A DNA stretch of 64,000 nt from JANQOH01 sp965201155 (GCA_965201155.1 OZ241752.1:62001-126000), one strand, 5' to 3'. Positions 17,600-27,095 are shown, numbered from the stretch's first letter. Translations and numbers: made by a program. Notes: generated by a model not told the origin, from the sequence alone.

Positions 17600-17778
17600 C
17601 TATTCCCTCCTCGTCGCATTACTGATATTCGGACATATGCCGTTGTGACAGGGCGAGCAAATCAAGTCCCGTTTTCCGCATTCGCTGCGTCCGTTGTCGT
17701 CATCACCAACGCCGCCCGCGATCTCTGGGCGATGCTGGGTGCGGAAATACTCTTCCGGTGCGATTTCGTTTCCGACGA

Positions 17779-18201
17779 TCACACAGCGGAATCGTCGAGC
17801 AGCACCAGTTCCCCCAGGGCCTCGCGAATGAACCCATCCGGCAAGTGTCTCATGTCGGAATAGCGCGCGCGCCGATGCGCACCGCGCATATCCATCAGAC
17901 AAAGAGCGCCGCCATCCCACCCGCACAGCAGGATAACCGAACACCCCGGCCCGCCCGGTGCATCGATGGCAATCTCGCCGTCCGGGGTGGGATAAATCTC
18001 GAAACGCCGTGATGTAATCCCGTGCATGGCTTTCAACAGCCGTCGGGCGTTCGTCAGTGCGGCCTCCGACGGAATCGGGAAGCCTTCCTCCTGCGCCTCC
18101 GCCGCAGTGTCATTCAGATGACATAATGCGTCGTTCAATTCGGCCATTCGCTTGAAAGCTTCCCCTCGAAACCAGAGGGCACCGTCACGGCGAGCCTTCA
18201 T
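17779..18201 (-). CDS. hypothetical protein of the defence operon, about 140 aa
   Basis: A soluble protein of about 140 residues with no transmembrane segment. It has an N-terminal helical part (MAELNDALCHLNDTAAEAQ) and a middle region that reads like a beta-sheet domain (ITSRRFEIYPTPDGEIAIDAPGG), then SVILLCGWDGGALCLMDM and a helical C-terminus ending LGELVLLDDSAV. It overlaps the end of the decayed AlbA/GHKL gene by about 17 bases, which implies translational coupling; Met 18144 is an alternative start. I do not recognise the family. Confidence 0.6.
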   Translation of the reverse strand: MKARRDGALWFRGEAFKRMAELNDALCHLNDTAAEAQEEGFPIPSEAALTNARRLLKAMHGITSRRFEIYPTPDGEIAIDAPGGPGCSVILLCGWDGGALCLMDMRGAHRRARYSDMRHLPDGFIREALGELVLLDDSAV

Positions 18202-19202
18202 CACGTCCGGCCTCGGCCTTTACCGTGGCGAATACATGGGTCGGCGCGACAGTAAATTCGATATCCGGGTGGCCGGCCTCCCGCAGCAAGCGCCGCGCGA
18301 TCGGAATTCCTTCGCCGAACCTCTCGCCATACCCCAACACCTTCATCGCCTCGGCGAGGTTCGGGTTGCGGTAATCGATCACGCCGGGCCGCGCGAAACT
18401 CTCCGCCGTAACGGCGCCAAACGGCCCCCCGGGGTTCTGAATTTCGATCCTGTCCACAAACCATGTGACGCGGACCGGCGCGTTCGTGGCATCGTAATCG
18501 CGGTGCATGACCGCATTCTGCACAAGCTGCTGCAACGCGCCGATCGGATAGATTTCCGCGCACTGCTCGACAGCCCCGCTGACAAGATCGACCCGCCGGC
18601 GATTGTGCGATCTGAGCTTGTCATCAACGCCGGAAAGTATCTCGGAAACCGTGCCGTCAATCTCCGCTGCATCGATGATCGGGTCGGACAGTTCGCGCCC
18701 TGCAACACGCAGGAACTGCACATACGCCCCGGGGATGAAGTGACGCGGACGGATGCCGAGCGCCAGCAATCCGAGAATTGTCAACCGCTCGTCATCGACC
18801 GAGGCGATCATCTTGGCTGACGCCAGACGCTCCTCAAAACTCCGGTCGTGCCGCTGCAATGACTCCCGGTCGACCAGGCGCGGCAGATACTCGTCCTTGA
18901 ACCTGCGTTGATGCAGGTCATCGGTTTTCGCACCCGGAACGGCAAAGACGTCGAACGAGCCGTCGCCATATTGCCGCCGCTCGTTCAGAATGCGTTCATC
19001 CTCGGCAGTGGCCACGCGCGTATGCACGCCGCTACGCATGTGAAACGCACCTTCCTACCGTACCGGCGGCAAATCCGACGGCATGACGGTCACAACCACC
19101 GGCACTGGGAAGATCGTCGGTGAACGCGACGCGCGCATTTTCTCCCGCCTCGATCTGGCGCGCCAGCTCCTTGTCGTCCAGGCTGAAGCCCTTGGCGCTC
19201 AT
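18185..19202 (-). pseudogene. AlbA_2/GHKL-type ATP-binding protein with internal deletion
   Basis: The 3' portion (18185-19039, 284 codons) reads like the C-terminal two thirds of a Schlafen AlbA_2/HATPase_c_4 protein. It includes the post-AlbA segment, the GHKL-like VQNAVMHRDYD, IEIQNPGGPFG and GYGERFGEGIPIA. The expected N-terminal DNA-binding domain is missing. An ATG at 19202 overlapping the helicase stop (ATGA) starts MSAKGFSLDDKELARQIE, a good family N-terminus, but that frame stops within about 56 codons. The two pieces fit a gene that lost roughly 80-110 codons of the AlbA_2 domain together with a frame change. An ORF starting at 19039 could still be expressed. Confidence 0.65.
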
Positions 19203-22200
19203 GACGGCATTTCCGCCGCATCCCGCGTTGCAGCTATCGCGATCGCCCGCGACACCTCTGCAAAGCCCGGTTCGGGGCCGAAGATGCGGACCGGGTCAGG
19301 AACATAAAGCGGCTTGTGCACGAAACCATTCTCCACCAGGGCCAGAGCGAGAATATAGGACTCGCCGGTGTTCAGCGCCGCCAGCATCTCATTCCGGGTA
19401 ATTGTGAAGTCGCGGGCGTCCGCGCGCCGTCCCTTGACCTCGATGAAACGCAAGCCGCCGGTCGCCGGGTTCCGGCTTTCGATATCGTATCCCCTGTCTT
19501 CTGTCGAGATATCGCGCGGGGCAAAGCCCAGTTCGCGTTCCTGCGCCATCACTGCATCCATCGCCAGGGCTTCGACCTCGGCGCGGCTTTCCACGCTCGT
19601 CGGCTCCTTCATCCCCGCCATGGTTCCGTCATCGGCTTCCGCCGGCGCCAGCAGCGCCGCCGGCACCACCAGGGCCGCACCGCAGACCCCCGGCGGCAGC
19701 GGCGCAATGTCCCGCTGACGTGCGATCTCGGCGCGTCGCCGTTCCAGCCGGTCAGCCAGGGCCTCCGCCTGACGCCGGACATTCACCGAGTTCAGGCGCG
19801 GGCGCTTGCCCGCGCGTTCTTCCGTCTCCAGTTCCAGCGAGCGGTGCTGAAGATGCGAGATCTCGCGGCGCAGCCGTTCCTCGACCGCTGCTTCGATCCT
19901 GTCCAGTTCGGCGAGGCGCCGCTTCTTCACTTCTCGCAGATGCCGCGGCGCCAGATCAGTCACGGCCAGCGTCCGCGCGCGTTCCTCCAGCGGCCCGCCC
20001 AGCCACGGCGTGTCGAGTATCCCGGCAATTCTGTCCCTCTCCCCGTCACCGACAGGCCGGCAGTCGAGATACGGGGCGGGGCCGCCATCCGACGCCCCTC
20101 CGGCTTCTTCGAGCCAGACGAATTGCAGCCGCTCCGAAATGGTCTGCGGCTGGCCGTTCCGCACCGTCCGCCCATCCCGAATCGCATGGCGCAGCACCAC
20201 CAGCACCCTGGGTTCGTCAAACCGGTCAGCACCGTCGACCAGCGCCGCGCCGCGGGCCAGCAGCCCCCGATGGCGTTCCAGCGTAAAATCGACAAGGGAA
20301 TCGAGCAGCGGATGGCCCGGCGCCACAAGCGCCGCCTGCGGTTGGGCGGCAATATGCGCCTTGTCGAAACATATCCGCCGATAGCGCGGCAGCACCGGGT
20401 CGGTGCGCCGGATAGGTCCGGCGCGGTCGCGCAGGAGCGGGGGAACCCGCGTGATCTCCGCACGTCCCCTCTCGCGCCGGCGCAGCACGCCGCCGGCCTC
20501 GGCGAAAGCAGCCTCAAAGAACGAGCCGATATGGTGCGGCTGAAGCCGCTGCGCCGCCGCGCGCTCCATCTCCTCGCGCACGCCGCGCACTGCGGCCGGA
20601 TCGAGCCCCTCCCGGGTCAGCTTGTTGCGGGTGACAAGGCCGTTGATATTGTCGGCATCGACCGCACCGTCGACCGTGCGGAACAGGCGCTCTCGGACAT
20701 CCGCCCGCTCGCCATAGCGGACCGCCTCCATGAACAGTTCGCGCAGCGGCCGCGCTTCGAACAGCTCGCCCAGCACATCATAGATCTTGCCGCCGAGCGT
20801 CTCCCGCGCAGCCTCGAGCTTCTCCAGCAGACGCTGATAGACTGCGCCCTCCCGCGTCTCACCCGCCACCAGGTTCCACAAATGGCAGACCTCGGTCTGT
20901 CCGATCCGGTGGATGCGGCCGAACCGCTGTTCCAGCCGGTTGGGGTTCCACGGCAGATCGTAATTGACCATCAAATGCGCGCCGCGCTGCAGGTTTACTC
21001 CTTCGCCGGCCGCGTCATTGGCAAGCAGGAAGCGGACAGCCGGATCGTCATTGAACGCGGCAATCACCGCCCGCCGCCGGTCGCGCGCGACGCCGCCATG
21101 AATGACCGCGACGCTGTCCGGCGCGCCGGTGCGGTCCCCTATGCGGCGCGCGAGATAATCCAGCGTGTCCCGCGCCTCGGTAAAGATGACGATCTTGCGG
21201 CGCATGCCGCGCTCGGAACCGTGCACGCGGGGATCGTCTAGAATGCGGTCAAGTTCCCGCCATTTCGTATCCTCACCCGAGCGGCGGAGGGCGCCTGCTG
21301 CCGCCTCGAGCTGCCGCAGCGTGGCGATCTCCGCTTCCAGCTCGGCGACCGTCTGCGCCGCCGTGGCGCGGTCGATCAGCCGATCCTCATGTGCCTCAAC
21401 CTCCTCGCCGGTGGCCTCGTCCAGATCGTCCTCGTCAAAGGCAGGTTCGGATGCCGTCTGGGCGATCGCGGCATCGGGGAAACCGTCAAGCCGTTCCTCC
21501 TCCAGCCTGGTCTCCAGCCGGCCGAGGCGGCGTTTCAGGGACTCGTGAATCGCCGCCGGAGAAGACGCAAGGCGGCGCTGCAGGATCTGCAGCGCGAAAC
21601 CCACATTGTTGCGCTGCCTCGTGCCGTCATCGCCCATCCTGTCGGCGCGGTTCATCTCCTGGCGGACATAATGTGTGACCGCCTCATAGAGTTCTGCCTC
21701 GCGGGGCGACAGGGCGTAAGAGACCGTATAGGCGCGGCGTTCGGGGAACAGCGGGCTGCCGTCAAAGCGGTACAACTCCTCCTTGGTAAGGCGGCGCATC
21801 ATGTCCGAAGGGTCGGCCTTGTGGACTCCCTCACGGAAGCGCCCCGCAAATCGGTCGGCATCGAGAAGCGCCATGAAAAGCTGGAAATCCTCCTCCTTGC
21901 CATTATGCGGCGTCGCCGTCATCAACAGGAAATGACGCGCCCGCCGCCCGGCCAGCACCCCGAGTTGATACCGCCGCGTGTATTTCACCTCCTGGCCGAA
22001 AAAGCTCGCCGACATGCGGTGCGCCTCGTCGCAGACGATGAGGTCCCATTCCGGCGCCGTTTCCAGTTTTGCTTTCAGTTCGTCATTGCGGGCCAGCATG
22101 TCGAGCCGCGCAATGAGCAGCGAATGCTCGGCAAAGGGATTGCCCGTCGCCGATGCCGCGATCTGTTCCCGGCTCAAAATGCCGAAGGCAAGATCGAACT

Positions 22201-22717
22201 TGTCGAGAAGCTCGTCCTGCCATTGCTCCACCAGACTGCCCGGCGCAATGATCAGGCAGCGCCTGAGGCTGCCGCGTATGAGAAGTTCCTTGATCAGCAG
22301 ACCCGCCATGACGGTCTTGCCGGCGCCCGGATCGTCGGCAAGCAGGAAGCGCAGCGGCTGGCGGTCCAGCATCGCGCCGTAAACCGCAGTCAACTGGTGC
22401 GGGAGCGGCTCGATCTGCGAGGCGTTGACCGCCGCATAGGGGTCAAACAGATGGGCGAGACGAATGCGCAGCGCTTCCGACGCCAGCCGGAACAGCGCCC
22501 CGTCGCCGTCAAAGGCAAAGCGGCGCGCCGGCGCCGCTTCGTGAATCAGCGCCTCGTCGTCACGATAGAGAATTCGCTGCCCGATCCCCTCGGACCCTTT
22601 CCAGGTGATCTCGACCGCATCCGCCCCATAGGCGCGCACAGCAATGACTTCCCCGGGCTCGTCGCCCTGAAGGCCCGTCAGGCGGCGCCCCGGCACGATG
22701 CGCTCAAGCCTCACCAT
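19199..22717 (-). CDS. SNF2-family helicase with C-terminal DUF3883
   Basis: A 1,172-residue superfamily 2 helicase. Motif I reads DDPGAGKT near residue 130, where many relatives have DEVGLGKT. Motif II DEAH is at about 230-233 and motif III MTATPHNG near 270. The C-terminal helicase lobe has IFTEARDTL, the GEGVNLQRG stretch, and QRFGRIHRIGQ. A DUF3883 nuclease-like domain closes the protein (LGFAPRDISTEDRGYDIES and FIEVKGR). Similar helicases occur in DISARM and related methylase/ATPase systems. Start 22717 (MVRLERIVPGRRL) is preferred to GTG 22753. It is the first gene of the minus-strand run, and its upstream region carries the repeat element. Confidence 0.9.
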   Translation of the reverse strand: MVRLERIVPGRRLTGLQGDEPGEVIAVRAYGADAVEITWKGSEGIGQRILYRDDEALIHEAAPARRFAFDGDGALFRLASEALRIRLAHLFDPYAAVNASQIEPLPHQLTAVYGAMLDRQPLRFLLADDPGAGKTVMAGLLIKELLIRGSLRRCLIIAPGSLVEQWQDELLDKFDLAFGILSREQIAASATGNPFAEHSLLIARLDMLARNDELKAKLETAPEWDLIVCDEAHRMSASFFGQEVKYTRRYQLGVLAGRRARHFLLMTATPHNGKEEDFQLFMALLDADRFAGRFREGVHKADPSDMMRRLTKEELYRFDGSPLFPERRAYTVSYALSPREAELYEAVTHYVRQEMNRADRMGDDGTRQRNNVGFALQILQRRLASSPAAIHESLKRRLGRLETRLEEERLDGFPDAAIAQTASEPAFDEDDLDEATGEEVEAHEDRLIDRATAAQTVAELEAEIATLRQLEAAAGALRRSGEDTKWRELDRILDDPRVHGSERGMRRKIVIFTEARDTLDYLARRIGDRTGAPDSVAVIHGGVARDRRRAVIAAFNDDPAVRFLLANDAAGEGVNLQRGAHLMVNYDLPWNPNRLEQRFGRIHRIGQTEVCHLWNLVAGETREGAVYQRLLEKLEAARETLGGKIYDVLGELFEARPLRELFMEAVRYGERADVRERLFRTVDGAVDADNINGLVTRNKLTREGLDPAAVRGVREEMERAAAQRLQPHHIGSFFEAAFAEAGGVLRRRERGRAEITRVPPLLRDRAGPIRRTDPVLPRYRRICFDKAHIAAQPQAALVAPGHPLLDSLVDFTLERHRGLLARGAALVDGADRFDEPRVLVVLRHAIRDGRTVRNGQPQTISERLQFVWLEEAGGASDGGPAPYLDCRPVGDGERDRIAGILDTPWLGGPLEERARTLAVTDLAPRHLREVKKRRLAELDRIEAAVEERLRREISHLQHRSLELETEERAGKRPRLNSVNVRRQAEALADRLERRRAEIARQRDIAPLPPGVCGAALVVPAALLAPAEADDGTMAGMKEPTSVESRAEVEALAMDAVMAQERELGFAPRDISTEDRGYDIESRNPATGGLRFIEVKGRRADARDFTITRNEMLAALNTGESYILALALVENGFVHKPLYVPDPVRIFGPEPGFAEVSRAIAIAATRDAAEMPS

Positions 22718-22820
22718 GGCGACCCAATACCTGATCCGCCGCCCCCTTGCCACGAACAGACAACAGGCGCTTCCACTGCTTCATTTGCGTCCGGGCGCAA
22801 TCGGACACTTGCACAGGCGT

Positions 22821-22843
22821 CAATATTTTGTTATTGTTCAACA
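22821..22843 (-). repeat. block 2 of shared intergenic module, copy A
   Basis: On the minus strand this 23-mer (starting TGTTGAACAATAACA) matches 48257-48279 on the plus strand at 18 of 23 positions, and all five differences are transitions. It lies 41 bp beyond the 36-bp block, against 40 bp in the other copy. The AT-rich composition would suit a promoter or an architectural-protein site. The spacer between the blocks is not conserved. Confidence 0.6.
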
Positions 22844-22884
22844 TTCTTGCCGCATCACCCCTCCGGGGCGCACGCGGCACGAGA

Positions 22885-22920
22885 CATCAAAACCCGGCGA
22901 ATCCCGGTAAATCCCACTTT
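22885..22920 (-). repeat. 36-bp intergenic element, copy A
   Basis: Read on the minus strand this matches 48181-48216 at 35 of 36 positions. It is built of three 10-bp units, GGGATTTACC, GGGATTCGCC and GGGTTTTGAT, in exact tandem register. A 10-bp period places each unit on the same face of the helix, as expected of a multimeric DNA-binding protein. It sits in a divergent intergenic region in both places. It could instead be a small dispersed repeat. Confidence 0.85.
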
Positions 22921-23060
22921 GTCAGAAAGATCATGGCAATTGCGGCAAAAACAAGGCGACCTCCGACAGGGAATCTTGCCGCAGCATCCGGCCCGGTACC
23001 TGTTTGCCGCGCGGCCCCTGTGCTATAGGCTGCCCTCGTCACCGCCCCCTTTGCAAAACG

Positions 23061-24065
23061 ATGCGAGCCGCCATGCCGCTTGATGTCGGAGAAATCGACG
23101 CGCGCGTTCAGGAGCAGGGCGCTTTTGTCAGACAATTGATGAAAGCGCTGGAACGCACCATCGTCGGCCAGAAATATATGCTCGAGCGGTTGCTGGTCGG
23201 CCTGCTCGCCAACGGGCACGTGCTGATCGAGGGCGCGCCGGGCCTCGCCAAGACTCGCGCCGCGACTGCCCTCGCACAGGCGCTGCACTCCGAATATCAG
23301 CGCATCCAGTTCACCCCCGATCTGCTGCCGGCTGACCTCGTCGGCACCTTGATCTACCAGCCGCAGTCCGGGGAATTCCGCGTCCGCAAAGGGCCGGTAT
23401 TCGCCAACCTCGTGCTCGCCGACGAAATCAACCGCGCGCCCGCCAAGGTGCAAAGCGCGCTGCTCGAAGCCATGCAGGAAAACCAGGTGACCATCGGCGA
23501 GGAAAGCTTCCCCCTGCCGCAGCCATTCCTCGTACTGGCAACGCAAAACCCGCTGGAACAGGAAGGCACCTATCCGCTGCCCGAGGCGCAGACCGACCGG
23601 TTCATGCTCAAACTGCGCATCACCTATCCCGAACGCGATGAAGAACTCGAGATTCTCGAGCGCATGGCAACCACCGCGCAGGAACAGCCGGTGGAGCCGG
23701 TGACCGACACAGCGTCGATTCTTGCCGCCCGCAGCGTCGTCGACAACGTCTATATCGACGACAAGATCAAGAACTACATCGTCGATCTGGTGCTTGCCAC
23801 CCGCGATCCCGCCGCGCACGGCCTGGAGGATCTGGCCCGCTTCATCGACTTCGGCGCCTCGCCGCGCGCGTCCATCTATCTCGCCCTGGCCGCCAAGGCA
23901 TTCGCCTTCATTCAGGGCCGCGGTTATGTCACGCCCCACGACGTGAAATCCATAGGCCACGACGTGCTGCGCCACCGCGTACTCATCACCTACGAAGCAG
24001 AAGCGGCGGAAATGTCGGTCGAACAGATCATCCAGCAGATCTTCGACCGTATGCCGGTGCCCTGA
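23061..24065 (+). CDS. moxR: MoxR-family AAA ATPase
   Basis: A 334-residue AAA+ chaperone. VGQKYMLERLLVGLLANGHVL leads into Walker A EGAPGLAKT near residues 56-64. Walker B VLADEINRAP follows, then ATQNPLEQEGTYPLPEAQTDRF, which is diagnostic for MoxR. MoxR proteins help assemble or activate VWA-domain partners, and here batA and batB follow in the same unit. ATG 23061 and ATG 23073 are both possible and neither has a good ribosome-binding site. It opens the plus-strand operon opposite the helicase. Confidence 0.93.
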   Translation: MRAAMPLDVGEIDARVQEQGAFVRQLMKALERTIVGQKYMLERLLVGLLANGHVLIEGAPGLAKTRAATALAQALHSEYQRIQFTPDLLPADLVGTLIYQPQSGEFRVRKGPVFANLVLADEINRAPAKVQSALLEAMQENQVTIGEESFPLPQPFLVLATQNPLEQEGTYPLPEAQTDRFMLKLRITYPERDEELEILERMATTAQEQPVEPVTDTASILAARSVVDNVYIDDKIKNYIVDLVLATRDPAAHGLEDLARFIDFGASPRASIYLALAAKAFAFIQGRGYVTPHDVKSIGHDVLRHRVLITYEAEAAEMSVEQIIQQIFDRMPVP

Positions 24066-24079
24066 GCACACGATTCACA

Positions 24080-24967
24080 GTGGTCCCTGCCGAAATCTTC
24101 AAGCAGGTGCGCCAGGTGCACATCCGCACCCGGCGCCTTGTGGACGGCATCTTCGCCGGCGAATACCACAGCGTATTCAAGGGCCGGGGTATCGAATTTG
24201 CCGAGGTGCGGGAATATGTCCCCGGCGACGATGTACGCACCATCGACTGGAATGTCACCGCGCGGGTCGGCCAGCCTTTCGTCAAGCAATATGTCGAGGA
24301 GCGCGAACTGACTGTCATGCTGCTGATCGATCTCAGCGCGTCCGGTCACTTTGCCTCGACTCCCCGTCCCAAGGCCCGCATCGCCATCGAGCTCGGCGCC
24401 GTGCTTGCGCTCAGCGCCATCAACAACAACGACAAGGTGGGGCTGATCCTCTTCACCGACCAGGTGGAACTGTTCGTCCCGCCGCGCAAGGGCAAGAACC
24501 GCGCCTTGCGCCTCATCCGCGACATGCTGGCGTTCGAACCGCGCCGCCGCGGCACCGATATCGCCGCCGCGCTAGAATATCTGCACAAGGTAATGCCGCG
24601 CCGGTCGATCTCGTTCCTGATCTCCGACTTCTTCTCCGGCGATTTCGAACGCCCGCTGCGCCTGACCCGCCAGCGCCACGACCTCGTGCCCATCTGCCTT
24701 ATCGACCGCCGCGACTACACCCTGCCGCCGGTAGGCTTCGTGCGCTTGCGCGACCTCGAAACCGGCGCCGAACGCCTCGTCGACACTGACAGCCGCGCCG
24801 TCCGCCAGAAATTCTCCGAACGCCGCGAAGCCCTGCGCACCCGCCGCCGCCGCCTGTTCCGCGCCCTCGGCATAGACTTCATCGAAGTACCCACCGACAG
24901 GCCCTGGATCGGACCGCTGATGCGTTTTTTCCGCAGCCGCGAGCGGCGGCTGGGGGAGGGGCGGTGA
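24080..24967 (+). CDS. DUF58 protein of MoxR/Bat cluster
   Basis: A 295-residue protein with the DUF58 core: YHSVFKGRGIEFAEVREYVPGDD and TIDWNVTARVGQPFVKQY near residues 30-75, then a VWA-like segment with MLLIDLSASGHF. It starts with GTG 14 bp after moxR and overlaps the next gene by four bases. DUF58 proteins regularly sit between moxR and the VWA genes. Their biochemical role is not established, but a scaffold or chaperone-client role in envelope stress is usually suggested. No membrane segment is seen. Confidence 0.9.
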   Translation: MVPAEIFKQVRQVHIRTRRLVDGIFAGEYHSVFKGRGIEFAEVREYVPGDDVRTIDWNVTARVGQPFVKQYVEERELTVMLLIDLSASGHFASTPRPKARIAIELGAVLALSAINNNDKVGLILFTDQVELFVPPRKGKNRALRLIRDMLAFEPRRRGTDIAAALEYLHKVMPRRSISFLISDFFSGDFERPLRLTRQRHDLVPICLIDRRDYTLPPVGFVRLRDLETGAERLVDTDSRAVRQKFSERREALRTRRRRLFRALGIDFIEVPTDRPWIGPLMRFFRSRERRLGEGR

Positions 24968-26070
24968 CCCGCCTCGCCATCCTGCTGCTCGTCCTCCTGT
25001 GGAGCACGCCGGCCGCCGCCCAGGTGGCCCGCGAGGCGCGCGATGGCCCGACCACCGACCGCGGCGCCGTTTTCGTCGAAAAATCCTACGACGCGGCGCG
25101 CGTCACCTTCTCTCTCGACCGTGACACCGTACCCATCGTCGACCAGGTGAAAGCCGTCCTCGCAGTCGAGGCGCCACCCTGGATTCTCGTCACCTTTCCG
25201 CGCGTCGTCGACGAGATCGGTTCCTTCAAGCTGATCCGGGAGGAAAAAGCCGGACCGTTTAACGTTCCGGGCGAAGGAACCCGCCTCGTTCGCAACGAAC
25301 GGCGCTACTATCTGGACCCGAACGAAGCCGGTGAAGTCGAAATCCGCGCGCTGACGCTGAACTTGCTCGACGGGCGCACCGTGCCTTCCATCGCCTGCGT
25401 CTATCTCAACGAATGCCGCGCCGTGGAATCCAACATGGACAGTTCGCCGCAAACGGCCTTCATGCGTATCGGCCCGCTGCCGTTGGAAGTCACTTCGGTA
25501 CTGCCCCCCGACGCCGACATCACCAAGCCCAAGGATATTCTCGGACCGGTTCCATTGCCGCCCCCGCCGCCCGTCGAGATCAACTGGCAGCCGCTGGTGC
25601 TCGCTGCCGCCGCCGTCCTGGTGCTCGCCGCAGCAACCGTGTGGCTTTGGCGCCGCCTCTCCCGCACCCCCGCGCCGCGCCCCGTACCGACCGAAAGCGC
25701 ACACACCCTGGCGCTCGCCGCGCTGCGCCGGCTCGATGCGCGAAACCTCGACACGCCGGAAAAAATCGAGCGGTTTTATGTTCGCGTTTCCAGCATATTG
25801 AGGCATTACCTTGATTGGAGATTCGAACTTCGTGCGGCGCATCGCACCACCGAGGAAGTGCTGCATGAAGCCGCGGCGCGCGACTCAGTATCCCCGCACG
25901 GTGGAATGCTTGGCGGTTTTCTGGGCTTTTGTGACCGCGTGAAATTCGCCGCGCATCGGCCGAACCCGCAGGAACCGGCCGCGGCGCTCAATCATGCCAT
26001 GGGGTTCATACGCGACACCGCCAATGCGACGGCGCGCGTCCCCGTCGCGCGCGCGGCGGAGGTCGCGTGA
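24964..26070 (+). CDS. membrane-anchored periplasmic protein of Bat operon (BatD/DUF4381-like)
   Basis: A 368-residue protein. The N-terminal signal peptide is MTRLAILLLVLLWSTPAAAQ. A periplasmic beta-rich domain with a Cys pair (ACVYLNEC) follows. A Pro-rich linker precedes one transmembrane segment near residues 214-233 and a cytoplasmic helical tail (LAALRRLDARNL, FYVRVSSILRHYLDWRFELRAAHRTTEE). That tail is typical of the DUF4381-like proteins between DUF58 and batA genes. It uses a GTG start that overlaps the upstream stop and overlaps batA by four bases. The exact family name is uncertain; operon membership is not. Confidence 0.75.
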   Translation: MTRLAILLLVLLWSTPAAAQVAREARDGPTTDRGAVFVEKSYDAARVTFSLDRDTVPIVDQVKAVLAVEAPPWILVTFPRVVDEIGSFKLIREEKAGPFNVPGEGTRLVRNERRYYLDPNEAGEVEIRALTLNLLDGRTVPSIACVYLNECRAVESNMDSSPQTAFMRIGPLPLEVTSVLPPDADITKPKDILGPVPLPPPPPVEINWQPLVLAAAAVLVLAAATVWLWRRLSRTPAPRPVPTESAHTLALAALRRLDARNLDTPEKIERFYVRVSSILRHYLDWRFELRAAHRTTEEVLHEAAARDSVSPHGGMLGGFLGFCDRVKFAAHRPNPQEPAAALNHAMGFIRDTANATARVPVARAAEVA

Positions 26071-27091
26071 GGTTCGACAGCCCATGGCTGCTCCTGCTGC
26101 TCGCCATCCTCCCCGTCCTGTTCTGGTGGCTGCGGCGGCGCGAGCGGCCCGCAAGCGTGGATTACACCGCCATCGGCGACATGGCGCCGGACGGTGTGAC
26201 ATTCATGACCCGCCTGCGGGCGGCGCTTCCCTGGATACGCTTCCTCGTTCTCGGACTGTGTGTCGTCGCGCTGGCCCGCCCGCAATGGGGCCAGCAGGTC
26301 ACCCGCATCTATCGCGACGGCATCGCCATCGTCATGGTGGTCGATATTTCCAGCAGCATGGGCGCGGTCGACCTGCAAATCGACGACGAACAGGCGAACC
26401 GGCTGGAAGTGGTGAAGCAGACCTTTCATGGCTTCGTCCAGGGCGGCGATGAGGAGGATGAGGCCGGCGGGCGCGAAGGCGACATGATCGGCATGGTTAC
26501 ATTCGCCCGTTTCAGCGACAATCTCAGCCCGCTGACACTCGACCACGACGCGCTTCTGCTCGCCCTTGACGAGATCGACATCACCCAGATCGCCGAGGAG
26601 GACGGCACCGCCATCGGTGACGCGGTGGTCATGGGAGCCGAATTACTGCAACGCGCCGGCGCCAAGAGCAAGGTGATGATCGTGCTGACCGACGGCAGCA
26701 ACAACGCCGGCAATACCAGCCCGGTGGAGGCCGCCAACGCCGCCGCCGCATTCGATATCAAGGTCTACACCATCGGCGCCGGCACCCAGGGCGTCGCCAT
26801 GACGCCGGTGCGGCAGAGCGACGACACCATAGTCATGGTGCCCACTCAGGTCTTCATCGATGAACGTACGCTGACCAACATGGCGGAAGCCACAGGCGGG
26901 CGCTATTTCCGCGCCACCGACGGCGAAGCGCTGCGCGCGATCTATGAGGAAATCGACAGGCTGGAGAAATCCACCAATATCGCCGAGCAATATCAGCGCT
27001 ATATCGAAGGCTATCCAGCGCTTCTGCTTGCTGCCTTCCTGTTGCTGTTCGGTGAAGCCGTCCTCGTCAATACCCGCTTGCGGGCGCTGCC

Positions 27092-27095
<4 letters not shown>
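26067..27095 (+). CDS. batA: BatA-like VWA-domain membrane protein
   Basis: A 342-residue protein. Two N-terminal membrane segments (about 4-19 and 50-68) are followed by a von Willebrand A domain with a complete MIDAS, VVDISSSMGAVD near residues 91-102, plus conserved Thr and Asp later (DGTAIGDAVVMG, VLTDGSNNAG). One transmembrane segment lies near the C-terminus (ALLLAAFLLLFGEAVLV). It starts with GTG, overlapping both neighbours by four bases. Bat proteins are implicated in stress tolerance and envelope integrity together with MoxR. Confidence 0.9.

Larger units (their letters stand above)
22718..23060. other. divergent intergenic region, helicase / moxR
   Basis: This interval has no supported gene. 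It holds two blocks repeated almost identically in the glnE/AsmA intergenic region, annotated separately. The AT-rich stretch 22820-22850 faces the helicase gene and may contain its promoter. No strong ribosome-binding site is visible for either flanking gene. Confidence 0.6.

Noticed and set aside
17600..17944. 114-codon minus frame between the two small unknown genes
   Set aside because: No ribosome-binding site or motif, and it overlaps the better-supported 141-residue gene.
8063..22717. Canonical type I restriction-modification or BREX system
   Set aside because: No specificity subunit, no HsdR, no PglZ phosphatase and no BrxL/Lon-like gene in the run; only the methylase and DUF499 parts are shared in logic.
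19316..23083. Two long plus-strand frames opposite the helicase
   Set aside because: They are antisense shadows; the helicase motifs are on the minus strand and these products show none.
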